Both the position numbers and the translations under genes were made by a program. A stretch of DNA of 64,000 bases from Paraburkholderia ginsengisoli NBRC 100965 (GTDB lineage: Bacteria; Pseudomonadota; Gammaproteobacteria; Burkholderiales; Burkholderiaceae), in assembly GCF_000739735.1 (NCBI RefSeq), contig NZ_BBJF01000011.1, forward strand, positions 62,001 through 126,000, read 5' to 3'. Below are positions 25,830 through 32,659 of this stretch, piece by piece. Position 1 is the stretch's first letter. The number at the start of each line of letters is the position of its first letter. The notes under the pieces are model-generated. The model was not told where the DNA came from and ran no database searches. It saw nothing but the letters and a program-made list of their open reading frames with translations.

Positions 25830-26250
25830 TTCCTCAAATACTTCACCGCTTGCTCACGCGACGTTCATCATCAATGGAGACGCCGTATCGCCGGATTTTT
25901 GGACCGACTATTTCGGCGTGACGCCGAGCCGGAGTAGAACGATGGGAAAGCCGTTCCTTTACCCATCTGGCAAGCTCAGTGACCATCCTGCGAACCGTGG
26001 CTCATGGGCGTTTGAAAGCGAGCGCGCAGTGCGAAGCGACCATCTTGAGCCACACCTTCGATACCTGATAAAGACGCTCGCATTGCCGCGCGGGGGCATT
26101 CGCGACCTCGTTTGCCGGGATGGAGTGGCGATGTCGATCTGGTGCTACTGGATGAACGAGACCGGCGACCGCGTGCCCGATGTGCCTGACGACATTCGGG
26201 CGATGATGGAAGCCATGGGCGGCACCATCGAGATTGACGAATACCGATAA
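25819..26250 (+). CDS. DUF4279-like immunity protein, partner of copy 1
   Basis: A 143-residue soluble protein that overlaps the toxin-like gene by 11 bases. The pattern (G-D-A-V-S-P-D-F-W-T-D-Y-F, then a G-S-W-A-F-E-S strand, then L-E-P-H-L-R-Y-L) resembles DUF4279, a family found next to toxins (from memory). The last ~30 residues, including W-M-N-E-T-G-D-R-V-P-D-V-P and G-G-T-I-E-I-D-E-Y-R, are almost identical in the partners of copies 2 and 4, while the middle diverges as expected for specificity. The ATG at 25819 was chosen by comparison with the other partners; an in-frame ATG lies at 25801. The role is inferred from position. Confidence 0.7.
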   Translation: MHPNSSNTSPLAHATFIINGDAVSPDFWTDYFGVTPSRSRTMGKPFLYPSGKLSDHPANRGSWAFESERAVRSDHLEPHLRYLIKTLALPRGGIRDLVCRDGVAMSIWCYWMNETGDRVPDVPDDIRAMMEAMGGTIEIDEYR

Positions 26251-26269
26251 AAAGGAGCAGGCCCACACG

Positions 26270-26494
26270 ATGTTTGATTTTAAGAATGCCAGCAAGCAGG
26301 ATCTGAAAGTAGAGTACAACCGCATCGCTCGCGAGATCGGTGACGACCAGTTCTTCACGAAACAGGAGCTGAATCACCTCCCTGAAATTCTCATGGATGG
26401 CGAGCAGGTTCTAGCTTTTGCGTCAGGGGTTATGGACAACAGCACATGGCTGATTGCCTTGACCGATCATCGCGTGATCTTCCTAGACTCGTAA
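26270..26494 (+). pseudogene. Truncated PH-domain protein gene
   Basis: 74 codons starting MFDFKNASKQDL after a good AAAGGAG site. The segment D-G-E-Q-V-L-A-F-A-S-G and L-I-A-L-T-D-H-R-V-I-F-L-D is the start of a bacterial PH (YokE-like) domain, which normally continues for another 50-80 residues. The reading frame ends at TCG-TAA inside the 16-bp repeat CTCGTAAACAACTACC, exactly where the second toxin cassette begins. The gene was therefore cut by the duplication or insertion of that cassette. It could still make a short peptide, but the domain is incomplete. Confidence 0.7.
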
Positions 26495-26503
26495 ACAACT
26501 ACC
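26488..26503 (+). repeat. 16-bp direct repeat, copy c
   Basis: CTCGTAAACAACTACC at the junction where the PH-domain gene is cut off and the second cassette begins. Confidence 0.75.
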
Positions 26504-26509
26504 CTTCCC

Positions 26510-26545
26510 GATCTGCTAGGTTTACGCCGTCACAAGATACAGGAC
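26510..26545 (+). promoter_or_regulatory. Conserved leader block before toxin-like gene 2
   Basis: Same block as at 24987 (CTGCTAGGTTTACGCCG), ending 6 bases before the ATG at 26552. Confidence 0.5.
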
Positions 26546-26551
26546 CAGGCA

Positions 26552-27350
26552 ATGGGCGGCACTGAACTGAAAACAGACGCTTCGCAGCGGTGGATGATGT
26601 ACAGCAAGGATGCCTACGGGAGCGGGCGCATCTTTCTTACTGCCGAGCAGAAACAGGCGGTCGAAGAAGGCAAGAAGTTCTCCCAACGCGCATACGCCGA
26701 TGTATGGGCAAAGGATGCCGCGCTAGTGCAGCGCGCCCGCTCATTTCTCGGGGCGCACTTCCACTGGCACCAGCGGCTGGCGAAGGTCGGCCCGGACCTG
26801 GAAGTCATCCAGACCTTGCAGTCCATGATTCGCGGCGAGAGCGTCGTGTTAGTCGCCGAGCAATCCCACTCAGGAGGCTCCATTGCGGCCGCTACCCCGG
26901 CACAGCCGAAAATGCCCAGCTTTCGCGAATCGTTGATGACCGAATACGGCATGACTTACGACGCTGCGACGGCCTACATCGACCGCTATAACGACATGGT
27001 GGACCGCGTCAATGCGGTTACTACCCGCTATGCAAACGGCGCCGCTTCGTCGTTGGCTGATACCGTGGACGATTTGACGCAAAGCGCTACACCGCTCGGC
27101 GATGCGCAGCCGTTCGAGTACACACCGGACGCGGTAAGCGGAGATGTTGAGGAGCTGGCGGCCAGTACAAACAATCCGAAGTTCGCGGCGAAAATGCTTG
27201 GTTACGACCAGAAAAAATTCTGGCGATATCATGCATAACTTCAAGCCGGACAACGGCTTGGGGCCAGCGGATAACGTTATCTGGCACGACAACGGCGCCG
27301 TCTATTTCAAAGGAAACTTCATCGCCAACTTTCACGATTGGGCCAACTGA
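26552..27350 (+). pseudogene. Polymorphic-toxin-like gene, copy 2, frameshifted
   Basis: The first 219 codons match copy 1 almost perfectly, then the frame is lost near an A6 tract (27212-27217) and ends at 27238 in C-terminal residues F-W-R-Y-H-A. Continuing in another frame gives G-D-I-M-H-N-F-K, then P-A-D-N-V-I-W-H-D-N-G and F-H-D-W-A-N followed by a stop at 27350. That restores a full C-terminal domain of the same length as in copies 1 and 4. One extra base (an A in the A6 tract, or the T of TTCTGG) explains it. As read, the toxin-like domain would be lost while the partner gene remains intact. Confidence 0.75.
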
Positions 27351-27361
27351 CAGGACCGCCA

Positions 27362-27778
27362 ATGACAGACCATCAACTTGCATACGCTACCTTTCACGTG
27401 ATGGGAGACTCTGTAGTCCCTGCCTTCTGGACCGAGTACTTCGGGGCCACGCCTGACACAGCGATTGCGAAAGGCGAAGCGTTCACCACGCCGTCGGGCA
27501 GAGTCAACCGCGTGCCTGGCCGTGTGGGTCTGTGGGGCTTTGCGAGCAAAAGCTTCGTTCACAGTGATTTGCTCGAGCCGCATCTACGCTTTCTGGCCGA
27601 ACGACTTAACCTCACGCGGCCCGGCCTTCGTGAAACACTGGAGCGCGAGGGCGTAAAGGCCCGGTTCTGGTGTTACTGGATGAATGAGACCGGCGACCGC
27701 GTGCCTGATGTGCCTGATGACATCCGCGCAATGATGGAAGCCATGGGCGGCACCATCGAGATTGACGAATACCGCTAG
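27362..27778 (+). CDS. DUF4279-like immunity protein, partner of copy 2
   Basis: A 138-residue protein beginning MTDHQLAYATFHVMGD, with F-W-T-E-Y-F-G-A-T-P-D, G-L-W-G-F-A-S and L-E-P-H-L-R-F-L. It ends with the same G-G-T-I-E-I-D-E-Y-R as the partners of copies 1 and 4. The ATG lies 11 bases after the restored stop of the frameshifted toxin-like gene, with AGGACC as a weak ribosome site. The central 80 residues differ strongly from the copy-1 partner, as expected if each neutralises its own toxin variant. Confidence 0.7.
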   Translation: MTDHQLAYATFHVMGDSVVPAFWTEYFGATPDTAIAKGEAFTTPSGRVNRVPGRVGLWGFASKSFVHSDLLEPHLRFLAERLNLTRPGLRETLEREGVKARFWCYWMNETGDRVPDVPDDIRAMMEAMGGTIEIDEYR

Positions 27779-27953
27779 GGCACTTGCGCTACCCAGGCCC
27801 AGATACGCCCTAACCTGCCTGCGGCGTCTGACGGGTCACCTCGACACCATTAGGCCGACGGGCTCGCGATTGATAGCAATTGATAGCGTGCAAGCACGCT
27901 TCGCCTTGCGACCTATGATGTAAGCGACACCCTTACCTCAAAGGCAGGCCATC

Positions 27954-28175
27954 ATGAGCCGGGATGTGTTGGGAGCGGGACGACGCGAGGCCGTCCGGCG
28001 TGCGGCATACAGCCTTGCCGACAGCGGCAAGTATGCCGACTGGCGGGCTGTCGAAAAAGCGATTCGTGCCCGCTATGGCGTGCTGGACGCTCACCAGTTG
28101 CTAGGCAACCCGCTCGTGCGTACCAGCATCGACCAGCGGTGCGCCGCCGCGCGGCCGAAACCGCACGCGGCATGA
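27954..28175 (+). CDS. 73-residue conserved-looking hypothetical protein
   Basis: Starts MSRDVLGAGRREAVRR after AGGCAGG. It is Arg/Ala-rich and helical, with S-G-K-Y-A-D-W-R-A-V-E-K-A-I-R-A-R-Y-G-V-L-D-A, a pattern that looks like a small helical bundle. There is no signal peptide or membrane segment. A TATGAT at 27914 may be its -10. The stop overlaps the start of the next small gene (ATGA), which supports both being real. Similar short proteins occur in Burkholderiales (from memory) without known function. Confidence 0.6.
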   Translation: MSRDVLGAGRREAVRRAAYSLADSGKYADWRAVEKAIRARYGVLDAHQLLGNPLVRTSIDQRCAAARPKPHAA

Positions 28176-28312
28176 CTGCCCATGAGCGAGAACCCGATCG
28201 GCCACGGGTGGCCCGTTGGGCTTTCTGCATTCTCGCGGCCGCCCTTTTCTCGCTGATTGCTATCGGTGCGACTTTTGCTGAGATTTGGGCATCGCGAGGC
28301 GATTGTCCGTAG
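28172..28312 (+). CDS. 46-residue single-span membrane peptide
   Basis: Starts at the ATGA overlap with the preceding 73-residue gene. The N-terminal MTAHEREPDRPRVAR is charged. It is followed by one hydrophobic helix of about 25 residues (W-A-F-C-I-L-A-A-A-L-F-S-L-I-A) and a short tail ending G-D-C-P. The tight overlap and the clear membrane helix argue for a genuine coupled gene pair. Function is unknown. Confidence 0.5.
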   Translation: MTAHEREPDRPRVARWAFCILAAALFSLIAIGATFAEIWASRGDCP

Positions 28313-28420
28313 CACTGTCATCGATACCGGACAGGTCTGCCGAAGCGATCCGCATGCGCCGTCTTCTTTCCCGCTCGGTTCGATCCCGGCCGTCGCGGGG
28401 ACAATCCGCGCTCATCCCCA

Positions 28421-29145
28421 TTGATCGCAATCGCGCCTATTTTGGGTAACCACGATGTCCTCCTGGACTGGGAAAGCGGTATTCACCAATATCCGGCGTC
28501 GGCCTTCGATAGAGCAATAATCGACGTCGGCGAAACTTTAACGAACTATTCGATTCGGGGTTGGCACTGCACCCGCCTGACTGACACAGAAGTTGCATCG
28601 ATCCTCGCCGACGGCATGCACCTGCCCAATCTCGAAATACTCCGTCAAAGGATCAATACCCTGGTGGCCGCCGGATTACTCTCGCCAGACGTCGCCGAGC
28701 GCCTGAAAACACGCAACCAGGCGGACCAATCGAGTAGAGCAGGTAAATTGTGGTTTTGCTTCTTCGCTCCTAAGCTCGCTGGAGAACATGGAATTGGCCG
28801 CTTCTTCCGTCATTGGGGTGGCGAGGCTCTGTATAACTCTCATGAGGCTGACAGCGTCACGTCGCCGGTAATACGCACAATTGGCGCTCCGCGCGTTGTC
28901 GCCGCAGACATCCCATTGCTTCTCTGTCCAGCACGTTTGGATTGGCCACCCATGTGACACGCCGCTTCCTGACTGAGCGCGGCCATGATATGGAACGGAC
29001 GGAAAGACAAGAGGGTCATGTTGTCCACCCTCTGCCGTCGAGCACGATTCGCGAGGTCGATGTAGGGACACTGATCCTTCAATGGCAACGATTTCCGCGT
29101 TTTTCTCACCTACGAAAACTCGCTAGCTACCCATCCGGGTCTTGA
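28421..29145 (+). pseudogene. Unknown-family gene split by a one-base deletion
   Basis: The first frame (28421-28957, TTG start) contains R-G-W-H-C-T-R-L-T, L-W-F-C-F-F-A-P and F-F-R-H-W-G-G-E-A-L-Y-N-S-H-E, then degenerates after V-V-A-A-D-I-P. In the next frame the text continues sensibly as F-G-L-A-T-H-V-T-R-R-F-L and E-G-H-V-V-H-P-L-P up to the stop at 29145. One missing base near 28912-28917 (CCCATTG) explains this. I recall the family as an uncharacterised conserved protein of soil proteobacteria; no domain can be named. The absence of an in-frame ATG leaves the true start uncertain. Confidence 0.6.
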
Positions 29146-29154
29146 CATAAAGAA

Positions 29155-29183
29155 GAGCCCGCGCGAATCGAATCCGCGGGCTC
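29155..29183 (+). terminator. Hairpin after the split gene
   Basis: A perfect 9-bp stem (GAGCCCGCG pairing with CGCGGGCTC, 11-base loop) followed by CGTTTAAAT. It sits 9 bases after the stop of the split gene. The T tract is weak. Confidence 0.55.
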
Positions 29184-29341
29184 CGTTTAAATACAGTGCT
29201 GTCCGCAAGACCGGCGATCCAGCATTAAGTTTGCGGGTCGTAGTGACTCTATCGAGCGCACTACTAAGTTGTCGCTGTCGTCCATGCCCCGCGTATGTAT
29301 TGGGTTTCCGCGTAGTAGCATGTGGTTTTTCGGAGGCTCAT

Positions 29342-29704
29342 GTGACAACGATGGACGAAGCGCGCCGCGCGAAACTGATAGAACGAGTGACGGCTGAAGC
29401 AACGGCTTTCTTCCAAACCCATCCCGACCGAAAAATGTACGCCGCCTACCTCGGTGACGCCAAGCCGGGCGCGTGGGCGTACCTCGTGATGGAGCGAACT
29501 GGACCCTATGGCGGGTTCGAGTTTGAGCCGCCTGGCGAGGAGTTCACACGCGATCAATTCACTACGCTACTGAACGCGATGCCGCGCGGCGAGCAGGTAA
29601 TGAAAGATGCGGTCGACCGTGTTGGCGGAACGGTGCGCGCTGGCGTGGATGCGATCCTCCAACGCGCCTTGGCTCGTGCTACGCCGAGCCCGACGCCGCA
29701 TTGA
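29342..29704 (+). CDS. Hypothetical protein, about 120 residues
   Basis: GTG at 29342 lies 5 bases after GGAGG; an in-frame ATG at 29351 would have poor spacing. The protein is soluble and mixed in composition. It has helical D-E-A-R-R-A-K-L-I-E-R-V, F-Q-T-H-P-D-R-K-M-Y-A-A-Y, an aromatic/Gly-rich centre G-P-Y-G-G-F-E-F-E-P-P-G, and an Ala/Arg-rich end. I do not recognise the family. Its position between toxin cassettes would suit an orphan immunity or accessory protein, but nothing in the sequence proves this. Confidence 0.6.
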   Translation: MTTMDEARRAKLIERVTAEATAFFQTHPDRKMYAAYLGDAKPGAWAYLVMERTGPYGGFEFEPPGEEFTRDQFTTLLNAMPRGEQVMKDAVDRVGGTVRAGVDAILQRALARATPSPTPH

Positions 29705-30074
29705 TCTTCCTGATCGGGCGCAGTTTGGGGCGGAGGCGCTCAGCCTCCGGCAGCGCCATGCTAGCCAACTGATGACGCCAAACGCGCACCGTCCCGTCAG
29801 GGCGCCGATCTGCCGGAATCCCTGCGGCAAGTAATGTCGCGAGTTGCTGATCCGCATTTCATCTTCCAAGCATAGCCGCCCTAGTCACTCATCCGTTTTG
29901 TGATCCGCTTGTCCGCACGATCGTCGATCTAACCCTGAAGCAGGCGCTGAAGCTCAGCAATCGCTTGGGGCGAGTAGCCGTCTGATCCGAGGGATACACT
30001 TCTCTATCGCTGACTGACGCGAATCGGGTACAGGCCCCGCACGAACGGACAGCCAGGACAGACTGACATGAGGC

Positions 30075-30100
30075 AGCCGACCCGCGATGGTCGGCTCTTT
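30075..30100 (+). terminator. Hairpin upstream of toxin-like gene 3
   Basis: AGCCGACC pairs with GGTCGGCT around loop CGCGAT, followed by CTTTC. It is a diverged relative of the terminator at 24902 at the same relative position. Confidence 0.6.
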
Positions 30101-30137
30101 CGTCTCTGCGACTATCCCAAAAACATAGCCTTCCAAC

Positions 30138-30173
30138 GATCTGCTAGGTTTACGCCGTCATAAGCGACAGGAC
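30138..30173 (+). promoter_or_regulatory. Conserved leader block before toxin-like gene 3
   Basis: CTGCTAGGTTTACGCCG conserved as at 24987 and 26510, with changes only in the following bases (TAAGCGACAGGAC). It ends 6 bases before the ATG. Confidence 0.5.
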
Positions 30174-30179
30174 CCGGCG

Positions 30180-30989
30180 ATGGGCAGTACTGAACTAAAA
30201 ACAGACGCTTCGCAGCGGTGGATGATGTCCAGCAAAGACGCGTACGAAGGTGGGCGCATCTTTCTCACAACAGAGCAGAAGCAGGCAGTTGAGGAAGGCA
30301 AGAAGTCCTCCCAGCGCGCCTACGCCGATGTATGGGCAAAGGATGCCGCGCTCGTGCAGCGCGTCCGCTCGTTTCTCGCGACGCACTTCCACTGGCACCA
30401 GCGTCTGTTAAAAAGCGGCACGGATCTGGAAGTCATCCAGACCTTGCAGTCCATGATTCGCGGTGAGAGCGTCGTACTAGTCACCGAGCCATTTCGCTCA
30501 GCTGGCTCCGCTGCGGCCGCTACGCCGGCGCAGCCGACAATGCGCAGCTTTCGCGAATCGTTGATGACCGAATACGGCATGACTTACGACGCTGCGACGG
30601 CCTACATCGAAAGCTATAACGACATGGTGGACCGCGTTAATGCGGTGACGGACCGCTATCCGAACGGCACCGCTTCGTCACTGGCCGACGCCGTGGACGA
30701 CGATCTGACGGAAAACGCTACACCGCTCGGCGATGCGCAGGCGTTTGATTATCAGCCAGCCGATGTGCCAGAAGGTACTGTATTCGACCTTGCCAAGACT
30801 CCCAATGAAGGCGATCCGGGCACGTGGTACACGAACCGCGGAAGCGGCCAGATGCGCCTGTATGGAGACGATCGCAAGGCGGCTGTCGATTTTGATTTTG
30901 ACCACGACCACGGACAGGGGGCTCCGCACGCGCACAACTGGAATAATGGCGCGCGCGGCCCCGGACTCCCCTTTTCTCTATTGCCGTAA
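30180..30989 (+). CDS. Polymorphic-toxin-like protein, copy 3, different C-terminus
   Basis: 269 residues. The first ~185 match copies 1 and 2 at roughly 85-90% by eye, with the same linker. After T-P-L-G-D-A-Q-A-F the sequence switches to an unrelated domain of about 80 residues: P-G-T-W-Y-T-N-R-G-S-G-Q-M-R-L-Y-G, A-V-D-F-D-F-D-H-D-H-G, H-A-H-N-W and R-G-P-G. The D-H-D-H/H-A-H cluster suggests a metal- or His-dependent active site, and the pattern is reminiscent of polymorphic toxin type 24-like tails (from memory, unverified). A different partner gene follows. This copy is the clearest evidence for C-terminal domain exchange. Confidence 0.75.
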   Translation: MGSTELKTDASQRWMMSSKDAYEGGRIFLTTEQKQAVEEGKKSSQRAYADVWAKDAALVQRVRSFLATHFHWHQRLLKSGTDLEVIQTLQSMIRGESVVLVTEPFRSAGSAAAATPAQPTMRSFRESLMTEYGMTYDAATAYIESYNDMVDRVNAVTDRYPNGTASSLADAVDDDLTENATPLGDAQAFDYQPADVPEGTVFDLAKTPNEGDPGTWYTNRGSGQMRLYGDDRKAAVDFDFDHDHGQGAPHAHNWNNGARGPGLPFSLLP

Positions 30990-31006
30990 GCTTTACAGGA
31001 GCTTAT

Positions 31007-31438
31007 ATGGATACGGGTACATACACCGATATTCGAAACGTTGCAGACTTCCCGAGCTTTCACGATGCGGAGCTATCCGGCATCGAGCACAATCCCGAGA
31101 CGCGCTCCCTTGAGCTTCGCTTTCGCCGGGTTGGCGGCGAAATGGAGGTGCTAAGGTTTTCTGGCGTGGTAAGCCAACGCGTGATTGATTTCGCCGGACA
31201 GAATGTTGCGTCGAGGCTTCTAATCTCGCCGAGATATGCCTTTACATCGGCTGAGGCTCGGACGTGGGTTCAGTGGATCGACAGTCGAGATGATTCGAAG
31301 GGCGCAGCCATAGGCGAAGACAAAGGCGAAGAGTACGTCAGGGATTTCCGAGCCGGGCGACGGGTACTGTTTGTTCTTGAACCATCGTGCGGAGCAGAGT
31401 TAGCGGTCTTGTGCGAGTCCGTTTCACTCAAGCAATGA
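31007..31438 (+). CDS. Candidate immunity protein for copy 3
   Basis: 143 residues, starting 17 bases after toxin-like gene 3 with AGGAG as ribosome site. It has F-P-S-F-H-D-A-E-L-S-G-I-E-H, a pattern seen in small soluble immunity-like proteins, and S-L-E-L-R-F-R-R-V-G-G. It is unrelated to the DUF4279-like partners of copies 1, 2 and 4, matching the change of toxin domain. A strong terminator follows, closing the two-gene unit. The role is inferred from position only. Confidence 0.65.
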   Translation: MDTGTYTDIRNVADFPSFHDAELSGIEHNPETRSLELRFRRVGGEMEVLRFSGVVSQRVIDFAGQNVASRLLISPRYAFTSAEARTWVQWIDSRDDSKGAAIGEDKGEEYVRDFRAGRRVLFVLEPSCGAELAVLCESVSLKQ

Positions 31439-31458
31439 TTTGCTCACCCACGAAAAAA

Positions 31459-31482
31459 CCTACCTGCGCGGGTGGGCTTTTT
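31459..31482 (+). terminator. Rho-independent terminator after the copy-3 unit
   Basis: CCTACC pairs with GGTGGG (one G-T pair) around TGCGCG, preceded by an A tract and followed by CTTTTT. It lies 20 bases after the partner gene stop. Confidence 0.8.
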
Positions 31483-31599
31483 CGTCCCCGCCCGTCGCTG
31501 CGAACCGAGCGGGCCTTTGCATTAGCTGTGCATTAGCAGACAAGACCCCATACAGCGCCAGTGACATACGCAAAAACGTCGCCCTCTGCATTCGCTACC

Positions 31600-31789
31600 G
31601 CGCTCGTGCAGCGCGTCCGCTCGTTTCGCGGGACGCACTTCCACTGGCACCAGCGTCTGTCAAAGAGCGGCACGGATCTGGAAGTCATCTAGGCCTTGCA
31701 GTCCATGATTCGCGGTGAAAGCGTCGTATTAGTCACCGAGCCATTTCGCTCAGGTGGCCGCTGCGGCCGCTACGCCGGCGCAGCCGACA
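31600..31789 (+). pseudogene. Decayed N-terminal remnant of toxin-like copy 4
   Basis: Homology to the constant region begins abruptly at A-L-V-Q-R-V-R-S-F, equivalent to about residue 56 of the other copies. The leader and first 55 codons are missing. An in-frame TAG (31690-31692) and a 2-base deletion near 31755 break the frame before the intact C-terminal part. Translation of a full toxin from here is not possible. Confidence 0.75.
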
Positions 31790-32659
31790 ATGCGCAGCTT
31801 TCGCGAATCGTTGATGACCGAATACGGCATGACTTACGACGCTGCGACGGCCTACATCGAAAGCTATAACGACATGGTGGACCGTGTTAATGCGGTGACG
31901 GACTGCTATGCGAACGGCGCCGCTTCGTCACTGGCCGACACCGTGGACGACGATCTGACGGAAAACGCCACACCGCTCGGCGATGCGCAGGCGTTTGAGT
32001 ACACGCCGGACGCGGTGAGCGGTGACGCCGAGGAACTGGCCGCCAGCACGAACAATGAGAACTACGCGGCCAAGATGCTCGGCTATGACCGCAAGACCTT
32101 CGGCGACATGATTCACGCGATGAAGGATTACAACAAGCTGCGGGGCGATGACAACGTCATTTGGCACGACAACGGCGACGTATCCTTTAACGGCGGCATT
32201 ATCGACAACATGCACAGTTGGGGCACCCTGAGAAAGCACATGACATACGAACATCAAATGGCCCATGTCTCATTTTCCATCTATCAAGACGCGAAGCCAC
32301 CTGAATTCTGGACGAACTATTTCCACATCCCGCCCGATACGGCCGTTTCTAAAGGCGATCCTATTCCCGACCCTACCGGGCAAAACCGCGCGTTGGCGCG
32401 CCGCACCGGCGTATGGGGCATACACAGCAAACCGCATATCCGAAGCGATCTCCTGGAGCCTCATCTCAGGTATCTGGTCGAGCGTCTGGCCCTTCCTCGC
32501 TCAGACTTGCCCGAGCTACTCAGGCGCACCAACGCGCATATGCGCTTCTTTTGCTACTGGTACAACGAGAGCGGAGACCGCGTGCCCGACGTGCCTGGCG
32601 ACATCAGGACGCTGATGGAAGCAATGGGCGGCACCATCGAGATTGACGAATATCGATAA
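31754..32659 (+). CDS. Truncated toxin-like domain fused to its immunity protein (copy 4)
   Basis: An open frame of 301 codons (GTG at 31754; ATG at 31790 possible). It starts in the constant region (M-R-S-F-R-E-S-L-M-T-E-Y-G-M-T-Y), continues through the same C-terminal domain as copy 1 (K-M-L-G-Y-D, G-L-R-G-D-D-N-V-I-W-H-D-N-G, S-F-N-G, N-M-H-S-W-G) and runs directly into a DUF4279-like partner starting at M-T-Y-E-H-Q (ATG 32240), ending G-G-T-I-E-I-D-E-Y-R. In copies 1 and 2 the toxin ends four residues after the H of N-I-H / F-H. Here removing one C from C-C-C (32226-32228) would give a stop at the same place, so the fusion is probably caused by a one-base insertion. No leader or clear ribosome site precedes it. 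Confidence 0.65.
   Translation: MAAAAATPAQPTMRSFRESLMTEYGMTYDAATAYIESYNDMVDRVNAVTDCYANGAASSLADTVDDDLTENATPLGDAQAFEYTPDAVSGDAEELAASTNNENYAAKMLGYDRKTFGDMIHAMKDYNKLRGDDNVIWHDNGDVSFNGGIIDNMHSWGTLRKHMTYEHQMAHVSFSIYQDAKPPEFWTNYFHIPPDTAVSKGDPIPDPTGQNRALARRTGVWGIHSKPHIRSDLLEPHLRYLVERLALPRSDLPELLRRTNAHMRFFCYWYNESGDRVPDVPGDIRTLMEAMGGTIEIDEYR

Larger units (their letters stand above)
26488..27163 (+). repeat. Long direct repeat, copy 2
   Basis: Nearly identical to 24965-25640. Differences are scattered single bases (for example TTACCGAGC to TTGCCGAGC). The level of identity suggests recent duplication or gene conversion. Confidence 0.85.
29705..30179. other. Gap before toxin-like gene 3, with a gene remnant
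   Basis: A 475-base region. On the minus strand about 24 codons ending at a TAG (29931-29929) read G-Y-S-P-Q-A-I-A-E-L-Q-R-L-L, which looks like the helical C-terminus of a lost gene; there is a stop just upstream, so it is only a remnant. The right part holds the cassette-associated hairpin (30075) and leader (30138). Nothing else was supported. Confidence 0.45.

Noticed and set aside
29567..29869. A minus-strand 100-codon frame after the hypothetical gene at 29342
   Set aside because: It overlaps the 3' part of that gene in antisense, has Arg/Ser-rich composition and no ribosome site.
31440..31718. An open frame after the copy-3 partner gene
   Set aside because: It reads through a strong terminator and then follows the decayed copy 4 in a wrong frame; no start site.
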